Positions 16,382-24,339 of a stretch of DNA of 24,343 bases are shown here, piece by piece (the stretch's first letter is position 1; each line of letters starts with the position of its first letter). The DNA lies in the NCBI GenBank assembly GCA_037443685.1, contig JBBINX010000026.1, positions 1 to 24,343 on the forward strand, written 5' to 3'. The notes below the pieces were generated by a model. The model did not search any database. It saw only the letters and a list, made by a program, of their open reading frames with translations, and was not told where the DNA came from. Source of the stretch: JAHJRJ01 sp037443685 (GTDB lineage: Bacteria > Bacteroidota > Ignavibacteria > UBA10030 > BY39). The position numbers and the translations under genes were made by a program.

Positions 16382-18343
16382 ATGCAACTCACGGTAATTA
16401 TAGTAAACTACAATGTCCGTTCTTTTTTAGAGAACGCACTCCTTTCAATCCATAAAGCAATGCTAAACATCGAGGGAGAAATCTTCGTCGTTGATAACGC
16501 TTCGGATGATGGCAGCGTTGAGTTAGTTCAGGCAAAATTCCCTGAAGTAAAACTTATTATAAATCAAACTAATATAGGATTTGCAGCCGCTAACAACATT
16601 GCACTAACCCAATCCTCAGGGAAATATATACTTCTGATAAATCCCGACACGATTGTTCAAGAAGATACACTTACTTCGTTAATCGAATATCTCGAAAACA
16701 ATCCGCAAATCGGGCTTGCCGGTTGTAAAATCCTGAATCCTGATGGCAGTTTACAACTCGCATGCCGGCGCAGCATACCGACTCCTTGGTCGGCCTTTAC
16801 TAAAGTTTCGGGTTTGAGTGCTTTATTCCATAATACCAAATTATTCGGCAAGTATAATCTAACTTACTTAAACCCTAATGAGACATATGAGGTGGAAGCT
16901 GTCAGCGGTTCGTTTATGTTTTTACGGCGTGATGTTTACGAAAAGGTTGGCAAACTCGATGAATCCTATTTTATGTATGGCGAAGACCTCGATTGGTGCT
17001 ATCGAATAATCAAAGCGGGTTGGAAGGTTGTGTATTACCACAAAACTCAAATTATCCATTACAAAGGCGAGAGCACAAAACAGAGCAACCTTGACGACAT
17101 CAAAATGTTTTACAATGCCATGCACATTTTTGTCAGAAAACATCTCAACCATTCCACTCTCATTCTCGTCATATTACACATGGCTATAGTATTTCGGTCG
17201 TGGTTAGCCTCTTTCACCAGATTTTTGAAGTCCTCGATTATGCCTCTGACCGATTGTGTGTTAATTAACTTTTCTATCGTTCTAGGTTTTTATTTTCGAT
17301 TCGGTAAAACTGTCAATATACCCGACTATGCCCTTTTGCCTATGGCTTTAACACCAGCATTGGCAGTAGTTACCACCAATTACACTTCAGGAGGATACAA
17401 CAAACATAAAAACTCAATCACCCGAATAATTCTTTCGGTAATTATTGGCTTCACAATCATCTCTGCTCTCACATTTTTTTTCAAACAGTTCGCGTTTAGC
17501 CGAATCGTGGTTATTTATTCTGCTCTGATTGCCGTTGTTTTATTATCGATGTGGAGATTAATAATCAAGCTATTATTGCGGTACGGTAAAATTGGTCAGA
17601 GTGGCTTTGGGGGAAGAAGAACATTGATAGTAGGTACATCGGCGAATGCGAGGCAGCTTTTACAAAAACTTCGTCTACCGATGCGTTACGACTATAAAGT
17701 TATTGGATTTATAGATTTGAATCGAAAACAAATCGGTAATAGAATAGATGGCATTGAAATAGTCGGAAGTGTAAGTACTATCGGTAAAATAATTGAAGAA
17801 TACAAAATCAGCGATGTATTGTTTTCGACCGATGAGTTATCGTATAAGGAAATACTTTCGGTTATCGGCAGGACTAAAAATCGTAAAGTAAATTATCGGA
17901 TGGTACCGAATAGTTTAGAAGTAATCATCGGCAAGACACACATAGATAATCTGAACGACCTGCCGTTAATTGAAATCGACTACAAGTTAGATGCTAAATT
18001 TTATCGGTTTACGAAGCGTGTTTTCGACCTAGTGATAGCGTCGGTAATGTTTGTTATCTTCTTTCCATTTAAGAAAGCATTTAAGCAAAAATTTTATTAT
18101 TATTTACTGCCAAAAGTTATATCCGGTAAATATAGTTTGGTCGGTTCTCCGTTAGAGAATGCTGCTAGCGATATTACACTGTTAAAACCAGGACTAACCG
18201 GATTAGCTCAGATTGAAGATAAAACTTTCATGAGCGCAACTGATATGGATAAATATATAATATTTTATTTAAAAAATTATTCAATACTGCTTGATTTTGA
18301 AATTATAATAAAGTGGTTCTTAAATACAATCAGAAATAAATAG
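16382..18343 (+). CDS. Fusion: GT2 glycosyltransferase plus PGT-like half lacking catalytic core
   Basis: This 653-residue protein has two parts. Residues 1 to about 255 are a GT2 glycosyltransferase of the rhamnosyltransferase (WbbL) type. They show VIIVNYNVRSFLENAL, VVDNASDDGSVE, LLINPDT as the DxD-like site, and FMYGEDLDWCYR. From about residue 286 the protein copies the layout of the initiating PGT. There are several membrane helices to about 400, and a Rossmann-like domain (RTLIVGTSANARQLLQKL onward, then VIGFIDLN). These are followed by KRVFDLV at 545, SLVGS at 585, and KPGLTGLAQI near 602. The last stretch, FYLKNYSILLDFEIIIKWF, closes the Bac_transf domain. Between K545 and S585 there are 40 residues, against 103 between the equivalent residues of the PGT at 13104. 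The KFRSM block and catalytic Asp-Glu are gone and GPRPE is replaced by GSPLE. The PGT half therefore looks inactive; the GT2 half looks intact. Confidence 0.85.
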   Translation: MQLTVIIVNYNVRSFLENALLSIHKAMLNIEGEIFVVDNASDDGSVELVQAKFPEVKLIINQTNIGFAAANNIALTQSSGKYILLINPDTIVQEDTLTSLIEYLENNPQIGLAGCKILNPDGSLQLACRRSIPTPWSAFTKVSGLSALFHNTKLFGKYNLTYLNPNETYEVEAVSGSFMFLRRDVYEKVGKLDESYFMYGEDLDWCYRIIKAGWKVVYYHKTQIIHYKGESTKQSNLDDIKMFYNAMHIFVRKHLNHSTLILVILHMAIVFRSWLASFTRFLKSSIMPLTDCVLINFSIVLGFYFRFGKTVNIPDYALLPMALTPALAVVTTNYTSGGYNKHKNSITRIILSVIIGFTIISALTFFFKQFAFSRIVVIYSALIAVVLLSMWRLIIKLLLRYGKIGQSGFGGRRTLIVGTSANARQLLQKLRLPMRYDYKVIGFIDLNRKQIGNRIDGIEIVGSVSTIGKIIEEYKISDVLFSTDELSYKEILSVIGRTKNRKVNYRMVPNSLEVIIGKTHIDNLNDLPLIEIDYKLDAKFYRFTKRVFDLVIASVMFVIFFPFKKAFKQKFYYYLLPKVISGKYSLVGSPLENAASDITLLKPGLTGLAQIEDKTFMSATDMDKYIIFYLKNYSILLDFEIIIKWFLNTIRNK

Positions 18344-18351
18344 AGGTCAAT

Positions 18352-19302
18352 ATGCCAAAAGTAATTTTAGATTTTGAAAAGCCGATTTACGAAATCGAAC
18401 AGAAAGTCGAAGATATGAAAAAATTGGGACAGAGCATCGATTTGACCGCCGAGATCAAAACACTCGAGAGCAAGTTAGAAACAATGAAAAAAGATATATA
18501 TAAAAATCTTTCTCGATGGCAACGCGTCCAGATGGCTCGACATCCGGAACGACCTTATACGCTCGACTACATTCAGATGATAACCAGCGATTTTATAGAA
18601 TTGCACGGCGATAGAAGCTTTCGCGACGATAAGGCGATTGTGGGGGGCTTCGCAATGTTAGATGACGAACCGGTGATGATAATCGGGACCCAAAAAGGGA
18701 GAGACACCAAACAGAATCTTTATCGAAATTTTGGTATGCCGAATCCAGAAGGATACCGGAAAGCTCTGCGCCTAATGAAATTAGCCGCAAAGTTTAAGCG
18801 ACCTGTAATTACGATGCTCGACACACCCGGAGCATATCCCGGATTAGAAGCCGAGGAACGTGGTCAAGCAGAGGCGATTTCGCGAAATATTTTCGAAATG
18901 TCACACCTCCCTACTCCAATTTTAGTATCAATAATCGGCGAAGGAGCATCGGGAGGAGCACTAGGAATAGGCGTTGGCGATAGGGTATTAATGATGGAAA
19001 ATTGCTGGTTCACTGTTATCGCACCCGAATCTTGCTCAAGTATTTTGTGGCGTAGTTGGGAACACAAAGAAAAAGCGGCTGATGCTCTTAAATTAACCGC
19101 ACCAGATTTGTTACAACATGGAATCATCGATCGAATAATTCCTGAACCTCTTGGCGGCGCTCACCGCAATCCCGACGAAGCGGCGACTATTCTCAAAGCT
19201 ACTCTACTTGAGGAAATAAAGAAACTCATAAAAATACCGACTGATAAATTGATAGAAAAGAGAATCGATAAATATGCTAACATCGGCGACTGGGAAGAGT
19301 GA
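18352..19302 (+). CDS. accA: Acetyl-CoA carboxylase carboxyltransferase, alpha subunit
   Basis: AccA pairs with AccD to transfer carboxyl from carboxybiotin to acetyl-CoA, making malonyl-CoA for fatty-acid synthesis in the cytoplasm. The 316-residue length is normal. The N-terminal helical region (DFEKPIYEIEQKVEDM) is followed by WQRVQMARHPERPYTLDYI, HGDRSFRDDKAIVGGFA and GTQKGRDTK. Next come MPNPEGYRKALRLMKLA, LDTPGAYPGLEAEERGQAEAI, GEGASGGALGIG at G196 to G207, and WFTVIAPESCSSILW. All are AccA signatures. A GAGG that begins within the stop codon of the upstream gene (18343-18346) serves as ribosome binding site, and the gap to the glycan locus is only 8 bases. accD is not in the window. 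Confidence 0.97.
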   Translation: MPKVILDFEKPIYEIEQKVEDMKKLGQSIDLTAEIKTLESKLETMKKDIYKNLSRWQRVQMARHPERPYTLDYIQMITSDFIELHGDRSFRDDKAIVGGFAMLDDEPVMIIGTQKGRDTKQNLYRNFGMPNPEGYRKALRLMKLAAKFKRPVITMLDTPGAYPGLEAEERGQAEAISRNIFEMSHLPTPILVSIIGEGASGGALGIGVGDRVLMMENCWFTVIAPESCSSILWRSWEHKEKAADALKLTAPDLLQHGIIDRIIPEPLGGAHRNPDEAATILKATLLEEIKKLIKIPTDKLIEKRIDKYANIGDWEE

Positions 19303-19310
19303 TATGATTT

Positions 19311-19733
19311 ATGATTAAACATACAACTCAAATAAGAGTTCGATACGCAGAAACCGATCAAATGAATGTAGTTTATTATTCGAATTATTTTGTTTTCTTT
19401 GAAAGCGGAAGGACCGAATTATTACGCTCGATCGGTTTACCCTACACTGAATTAGAAATAACGGGATACATTCTCCCAGTTATCGAAGCTTACGCGAAAT
19501 ATTATAAGCCAGCCGCCTACGACGACTTAATTAATGTTATAACAATTCTCAAAGAATTACCGACTGCAAGAATAAAGCTGGAGTACGAAATTAGAGATAA
19601 CAAGACAAACGATCTGATTGCTGAGGGTTACACAATTCATAGTTTTGTAAAATCATTCACACGTAAACCGTCGCGTGCGCCCGAAATATTCTTGAAAACT
19701 CTTGAAACAGCATTGAACAATTCTACCGGATGA
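19311..19733 (+). CDS. Acyl-CoA thioesterase, YbgC/4HBT hotdog family
   Basis: This 140-residue single-domain hotdog protein of the YbgC/4-hydroxybenzoyl-CoA thioesterase family would hydrolyse acyl-CoA thioesters. The N-terminal RVRYAETDQMNVVYYSNYF contains the catalytic Asp (D16) in the usual Y-x-E-T-D-x-M-x-V-V-Y-Y-x-N-Y setting, followed by the helix FFESGRTELLRSIG. The later block KLEYEIRDNKTNDLIAEGYTIHSFV is the central hotdog strand region. The start is ATG at 19311; a four-codon ORF at 19304 is ignored. It follows accA by 8 bases and overlaps the zinc-protein gene by four bases (ATGA). In Proteobacteria YbgC sits with tol-pal; here no tol gene is adjacent, and the accA link fits a lipid role. 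Confidence 0.9.
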   Translation: MIKHTTQIRVRYAETDQMNVVYYSNYFVFFESGRTELLRSIGLPYTELEITGYILPVIEAYAKYYKPAAYDDLINVITILKELPTARIKLEYEIRDNKTNDLIAEGYTIHSFVKSFTRKPSRAPEIFLKTLETALNNSTG

Positions 19734-19915
19734 CTGAGATGATAGCTAATAATTTTCTTGATATTCTAATTTGTCCTAAATGTAGTGAACAACTGGAATA
19801 CAAATCCGAGTTAAATTATCTTAATTGTACCGGATGTGGCAAAGTTTATCGAATCGAAAACGATATTCCTATAATGATACTCGAGGAAAATGATGATGAC
19901 AGACCTACTGAATGA
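19730..19915 (+). CDS. Trm112/UPF0434-like small zinc-binding protein
   Basis: This 61-residue protein has two zinc-ligand pairs: C15-P-K-C18 and C33-T-G-C36-G. The pattern LDILICPKCSEQLEY, a short hairpin, CTGCGKVYRIENDIPIMI and an acidic tail is that of the Trm112/UPF0434 family (E. coli YcaR). Eukaryotic Trm112 activates methyltransferases; the bacterial role is less clear. It overlaps the thioesterase gene by four bases and the nadC gene by up to 26 bases, so the three are probably translated in a coupled way. Small size makes detection harder, but the zinc pattern and overlaps support a real gene. Confidence 0.88.
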   Translation: MTEMIANNFLDILICPKCSEQLEYKSELNYLNCTGCGKVYRIENDIPIMILEENDDDRPTE

Positions 19916-20768
19916 CTCAAGAATAAGCCGGATAATACAAGAGGCATTATCCGAAGATATCGGGCTGGGTGATATAACAACTGAGTCGATAGTTGAATCA
20001 GATATTTTAGGTGATGCAGAATTATTAGTGAAAGAAACGGGAGTGATTGCCGGTCTTGGCTTGGCATGGCTTGTATTCCAAATTGTCGACCCTGAAATTA
20101 CATTTAAAAAAACGACAAACGATGGTGCCTATGTTCAATCAGGAACAGTCGCGGGAACAATTGCCGGTCCTCTCGCAAGTATTCTGAAAGCCGAACGAAC
20201 AGCGCTTAACTTCGTGCAAAGAATGAGTGGCATAGCGACCTTAACTCGACAGTTTGTGGGGGCTGTTGCAGGAACCCGCGCAAAAATTACTGACACCCGC
20301 AAAACTGCACCTGGTATGCGCCTTTTAGACAAGTTAGCTGTAAAAATCGGCGGTGGCGTAAACCACAGATTTGGTTTAGATGATATGGTTCTAATCAAAG
20401 ATAATCATATCGAAGCTGCGGGTGGTATTTCAAAAGCAATCGAAAAATGTCTGAACTATCTAAGTGCAAGCAACATTAATATTAAAATCGAAGTCGAAAC
20501 CAAGAACCTTGATGAAATCCGCGAAGCTCTAAAATTTCCCGGAATTCACAGGATTATGTTAGATAATTTCACTGTTGACGAAATGACAAAAGCTGTAGTT
20601 TTAATCAGCGGCAAGGTAGAGGTTGAAGCTTCGGGTAACGTGAATATTTACAATGTGTTACAGATAGCTGAAACAGGCGTCGATTATATCTCTATCGGTG
20701 CACTTACCCATTCGGTTCGGTCACTCGATTTATCGTTAAATGTAAAAACGAGATTCACTTCTAGATGA
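19890..20768 (+). CDS. nadC: Nicotinate-nucleotide pyrophosphorylase (quinolinate phosphoribosyltransferase)
   Basis: NadC converts quinolinate and PRPP to nicotinate mononucleotide, CO2 and PPi in de novo NAD synthesis. The length (290-292 residues) is normal. The N-terminal IIQEALSEDIGLGDITTESI, ERTALNFVQRMSGIAT and ITDTRKTAPGMR (R137, K138) are substrate-binding blocks. They are followed by GGGVNHRFGLDDMVLIKDNHI, IKIEVETKNLDEI, IMLDNF and VEASGNVNI. Three ATG codons stand in tandem at 19890, 19893 and 19896. The GAGG at 19883-19886 is better spaced for the second or third, so the true start may be 3 or 6 bases inside. It overlaps the Trm112-like gene and, by four bases, the flippase gene. 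nadA and nadB are not in the window. Confidence 0.96.
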   Translation: MMMTDLLNDSRISRIIQEALSEDIGLGDITTESIVESDILGDAELLVKETGVIAGLGLAWLVFQIVDPEITFKKTTNDGAYVQSGTVAGTIAGPLASILKAERTALNFVQRMSGIATLTRQFVGAVAGTRAKITDTRKTAPGMRLLDKLAVKIGGGVNHRFGLDDMVLIKDNHIEAAGGISKAIEKCLNYLSASNINIKIEVETKNLDEIREALKFPGIHRIMLDNFTVDEMTKAVVLISGKVEVEASGNVNIYNVLQIAETGVDYISIGALTHSVRSLDLSLNVKTRFTSR

Positions 20769-22234
20769 TTGACCAGATCGCACGGTTAAGTAAGGACACT
20801 TTAATCTACGGCACGAGTACAGTTTTAGGTAGGCTGCTGAATTTTCTTCTCGTCCCCATTTATACAAACTTTCTTTCTCCAAGCGATTATGGTATCACGG
20901 CATTCGTTTATTCTCTGATTGCATTCCTTAATGTTTTATACAATTACGGGATGGAGTCGGCTTATTTTCGATATTCCTCTTCACAGGAGATAGGAACACC
21001 AAAACAAAATTTCAGTACTCCTTTCATCTCCATCGCAGCGACATCTTTTATCTTTTCAGGAATACTTATATCTCTTACAACGCCGATTACCGATGCTATT
21101 AATATTCCACTCCATCATTCTTCAATCATATTATATTCAGGACTTATCTTATTTTTCGATGCTTTGGCGATAGTTCCGTTTGCACTCCTCCGGCAGACTA
21201 ATAAAGCTAAACTTTTTGCATTCATAAAATTTCTAAACATAGTAATTAACTTACTATTAAATATTTTACTGCTTGTAAAATACGATATGGGAATTGAAGG
21301 AATATTTATCAGCGGAACAATCTCCTCTCTGATTACTTTTATTTTTCTACTACCCACTATTTTGAAAAATTTAACTTTCAATTTTTCAGGCGAGCTCTAT
21401 AAAGTACTATTAAAATACGGTCTCCCTTCGTTGCCCGCCGGCTTTGCTTTGATGGTTATTCAGGTAATCGACCGTCCTATACTCCGAGCACTAACCGATA
21501 ATGCTTCAGTCGGAATATATCAGGCAAACTACAAACTCGGTATATTTATGATGCTGGTTGTTTCGATGTTCGACTATGCGTGGAAACCTTTTTTCTTCAA
21601 GCATGCCAAAAATGATAATGCGAAAGAGCTCTTCGCCCGTATCACAACTTACTTTTTTCTCCTAATGAGCTTAGTATTATTGTTTATCGCTTTCTTTATT
21701 GAAGATATCGTGAAAATTCAAATATCCGGCAGGTTCATAATTCACCCCGATTATTGGGTTGGGTTACACATCATCCCAATTATTATGTTGGGATATTTAT
21801 TTTATGGACTCTCGCTCACTTTTTCGGCTGGAATTTATTTGGAAAAAAAAACATTATACCTCCCTCTTATAACATTCACCGCTGCTATTATTAACGTGGT
21901 GATAAATTTATCATTAATCCCCGCTATCGGAATTATGGGTGCGGCTTTGGCAACATTATCAAGTTATCTTACTATGTCCATGCTGATGTATTTCTACTCA
22001 CAAAAATTCTATAAGATTAATTATGAATTCATGCGTATTCTAAAAATAACATTGGCAGTAATTCTTTCATTTATACTGTTTACCATCATCCCTCCAACAA
22101 ATTATCATCTGATCGTCAAATTATTGTTGGTGGTTGTTTTCGTTATTCTTCTTTATCTATTTAGATTCTTAAAGAAGGGCGAGCTATCTACATTGAAGCA
22201 GCTCTTTTCGTCCCAAGCCAGCAATAGAACATAA
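20765..22234 (+). CDS. Second Wzx/MOP-type lipid-linked glycan flippase
   Basis: This 489-residue multi-pass inner-membrane protein belongs to the polysaccharide transporter/MOP superfamily with about 14 hydrophobic helices. The N-terminus LSKDTLIYGTSTVLGRLLNF, followed by PIYTNFLSPSDYGITAFVY, is typical of the family, as is GLPSLPAGFALMVIQVIDR in the middle and a PF14667-like C-terminal helix set. It overlaps nadC by four bases (ATGA), so it is translated with a housekeeping enzyme rather than with the glycan locus 2.4 kb upstream. Its G+C content looks like that of its housekeeping neighbours and unlike the AT-rich flippase at 5508. It may serve another lipid-linked glycan; MurJ is a possible but less likely reading. 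Confidence 0.88.
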   Translation: MIDQIARLSKDTLIYGTSTVLGRLLNFLLVPIYTNFLSPSDYGITAFVYSLIAFLNVLYNYGMESAYFRYSSSQEIGTPKQNFSTPFISIAATSFIFSGILISLTTPITDAINIPLHHSSIILYSGLILFFDALAIVPFALLRQTNKAKLFAFIKFLNIVINLLLNILLLVKYDMGIEGIFISGTISSLITFIFLLPTILKNLTFNFSGELYKVLLKYGLPSLPAGFALMVIQVIDRPILRALTDNASVGIYQANYKLGIFMMLVVSMFDYAWKPFFFKHAKNDNAKELFARITTYFFLLMSLVLLFIAFFIEDIVKIQISGRFIIHPDYWVGLHIIPIIMLGYLFYGLSLTFSAGIYLEKKTLYLPLITFTAAIINVVINLSLIPAIGIMGAALATLSSYLTMSMLMYFYSQKFYKINYEFMRILKITLAVILSFILFTIIPPTNYHLIVKLLLVVVFVILLYLFRFLKKGELSTLKQLFSSQASNRT

Positions 22235-22312
22235 CAAGGATCTTAATTCCATTAGTTTATTAGTCCCCATTTTTGTATATTTAAGCCGATTTTAATAAAT
22301 ATTGGATATAAA

Positions 22313-23287
22313 TTGAGTGAAAATAAAATAAATTTTGACCCCAACAAACCTATGCAAGTTGGCGGTCAAGCGGTAATCGAAGGTGTGATGATGCGTGCTC
22401 CTGGTATGGTGGCAACCGCTGTCCGCAGAGCAAATGGTGAAATCGTAATTAAAAAAGAGGAATTCCACACACTCGCCGAAAAGAAAAAATTCTTTAAGAC
22501 ACCTATCCTTCGCGGTGCTGTCGGTTTGGTTGAGATAATGATTTTAGGTGTACGAACTTTAAATTTCTCTGCAGATATTGCGATGAGGGACATTGAAGAA
22601 AAAGAAGCAAAAAGCGGAACGAAGAATAACAAAAACGCTGACAACAATTCAAGCTGGAAGTTAGCTCTCACTGTATTGACTGCATTCGCAATAGGTATGG
22701 CGATATTTTTTGTTACACCACTTTTTGTAGCTACGCATCTTTTTCAAGTTGAACAGGAAGCTTTCGCCTTCAATCTTATTTCAGGTGTGGTACGACTTTT
22801 ACTTTTGATAATTTACATAACTGCGATATCATTTATGAAAGATGTCCAGCGAGTGTTTCAATATCACGGAGCTGAGCACAAAGTGGTTTTTGCTTTTGAA
22901 TCGAAGGCACCTCTCACAATCGAAGGTGCACAAATATTCTCGCGGTTCCATCCCCGCTGCGGAACAAGTTTTCTTTTAATTGTGATGTTAGCTTCTATTT
23001 TTATTTTTAGCATATTCGATTCGTTATATATTCATTATATCGGATCGATGAATATCTTCACACGCCTTTTGACGCATCTTCCGCTCGTTCCTTTGGTTGG
23101 AGGTACGGCTTATGAATTTATAAGATTATCCGCGCGCAAAAGCAACACGACAATTGGTAAAATCCTTGTCGCTCCAGGTTTATGGCTGCAGAATATTACT
23201 ACAAAAGAACCGACAGACGACCAGATTGAAGTTGCATTAAAAGCTCTTCAAGCTTCATTGGGAATGGATACATGTTTGAAAGATTAA
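22313..23287 (+). CDS. DUF1385 membrane protein (YqhQ family)
   Basis: This 324-residue membrane protein of the DUF1385 family has an unknown biochemical role. The start is TTG at 22313 with no clear ribosome binding site; no in-frame ATG lies close by upstream. Family blocks are GGQAVIEGVMMRAPGMVATAVRR near residue 18, LRGAVGLVEIMILG, FQYHGAEHKVVFAFE and FHPRCGTSFLL. About four or five membrane helices lie between residues 115 and 270. A 78-base AT-rich gap precedes it, the only sizeable gap in the housekeeping block, which may hold a promoter. It overlaps prfA by 16 bases. The DUF1385-prfA pair is a known neighbourhood in other bacteria, notably Firmicutes. Confidence 0.92.
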   Translation: MSENKINFDPNKPMQVGGQAVIEGVMMRAPGMVATAVRRANGEIVIKKEEFHTLAEKKKFFKTPILRGAVGLVEIMILGVRTLNFSADIAMRDIEEKEAKSGTKNNKNADNNSSWKLALTVLTAFAIGMAIFFVTPLFVATHLFQVEQEAFAFNLISGVVRLLLLIIYITAISFMKDVQRVFQYHGAEHKVVFAFESKAPLTIEGAQIFSRFHPRCGTSFLLIVMLASIFIFSIFDSLYIHYIGSMNIFTRLLTHLPLVPLVGGTAYEFIRLSARKSNTTIGKILVAPGLWLQNITTKEPTDDQIEVALKALQASLGMDTCLKD

Positions 23288-24339
23288 TAAAGATTAAAGC
23301 ACGATTTGAAGAAATTACGCAACTGCTGAGCGACCCCGCTGTTATAAACAATCAAGATAAATTCAAAGAACTGAATAAAGAATTCAGTGAGTTATCGGAT
23401 ATAGTACGTGTTTACGAAAATTATCTCAGAGCAAAGAATGATTTAGACGGGATCAACCATTTATTGGATACTTCCTCCGAATCGGAAATAAAAGAGTTAG
23501 CACAATCGGAAAAAGAAGAAGCAGTTAAAAAAGTATTGGCGATTGAAGAAGACCTGAAAACTTTGTTGCTTCCAAAAGACCCGAATGACACAAAAAATTG
23601 TTTGCTTGAAATCCGAGCCGGTACGGGGGGCGATGAAGCTGGTTTGTTTGCGGCTGATTTATTCAGAATGTACTCGAGGTTTGCTGAAAAGAACAACTGG
23701 AAAGTAGAGTTGTTAGATTTCAGCGAATCGGGTAAAGGCGGCTTCAAAGAAATTATTTTAAGAATCAGCGGTCAGGAAGCCTACGGAAAATTAAAATATG
23801 AAATTGGAGTTCACAGGGTTCAGCGTGTACCTGAAACGGAATCGCAAGGACGCGTGCACACCTCAGCAGCCACTGTTGCAGTCCTTCCTGAGGTTGAGGA
23901 TGTTGAGATTGAAATTAATCCCGCCGATTTACAGTTCGACACCTATAGAGCCGGAGGTAAAGGAGGACAGAATGTAAATAAAGTTGAAACCGCTGTTCGC
24001 ATAACTCATAAAACTTCGGGAGTAGTAGTTGCCTGCCAGCAGGAGCGCTCACAATTTAAGAACCGCGAACTTGCGATGAAAATGCTTCGCGCTAAATTGT
24101 ATGAGGCAAAACTCAAAGAACAAAACGATTCAGTCTCAGCACAACGTAAAACGATGGTAAAAAGCGGCGACAGAAGCGATAAAGTTAGAACCTATAATTT
24201 CCCACAAAACAGAGTAACCGACCATAGAATCGGTTTAACTCTTTACAACCTATCAGAATTCATCGACGGGAAGATCGATGAAATGATTGAACAACTCAAA
24301 CTCGTCGATAAAACAGAAAAATTAGCCAACGCAGAGTAG
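23272..24339 (+). CDS. prfA: Peptide chain release factor 1
   Basis: RF1 recognises UAA and UAG stop codons and triggers peptide release on the ribosome. The 355-residue length is normal and the gene is complete, ending with TAG at 24337-24339. The stop-codon-reading P-x-T motif is P187-E188-T189 in HRVQRVPETESQGRVHTS, which separates RF1 from RF2 (SPF). The catalytic GGQ is G231-G232-Q233 in RAGGKGGQNVNKVETAVRITH. The N-terminal coiled-coil region and EIRAGTGGDEAGLFA are standard. It starts inside the end of the DUF1385 gene. A downstream prmC, its usual modifier, would lie outside the window. Confidence 0.98.
   Translation: MFERLIKIKARFEEITQLLSDPAVINNQDKFKELNKEFSELSDIVRVYENYLRAKNDLDGINHLLDTSSESEIKELAQSEKEEAVKKVLAIEEDLKTLLLPKDPNDTKNCLLEIRAGTGGDEAGLFAADLFRMYSRFAEKNNWKVELLDFSESGKGGFKEIILRISGQEAYGKLKYEIGVHRVQRVPETESQGRVHTSAATVAVLPEVEDVEIEINPADLQFDTYRAGGKGGQNVNKVETAVRITHKTSGVVVACQQERSQFKNRELAMKMLRAKLYEAKLKEQNDSVSAQRKTMVKSGDRSDKVRTYNFPQNRVTDHRIGLTLYNLSEFIDGKIDEMIEQLKLVDKTEKLANAE

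Noticed and set aside
22271..22310. Possible Bacteroidota-type promoter (TTTG, then TA-rich box) before DUF1385
   Set aside because: The TTTG at 22272-22275 is about 20 bases from a TAAATATTG, but the -7 box does not match TAnnTTTG, so it is too weak to list.
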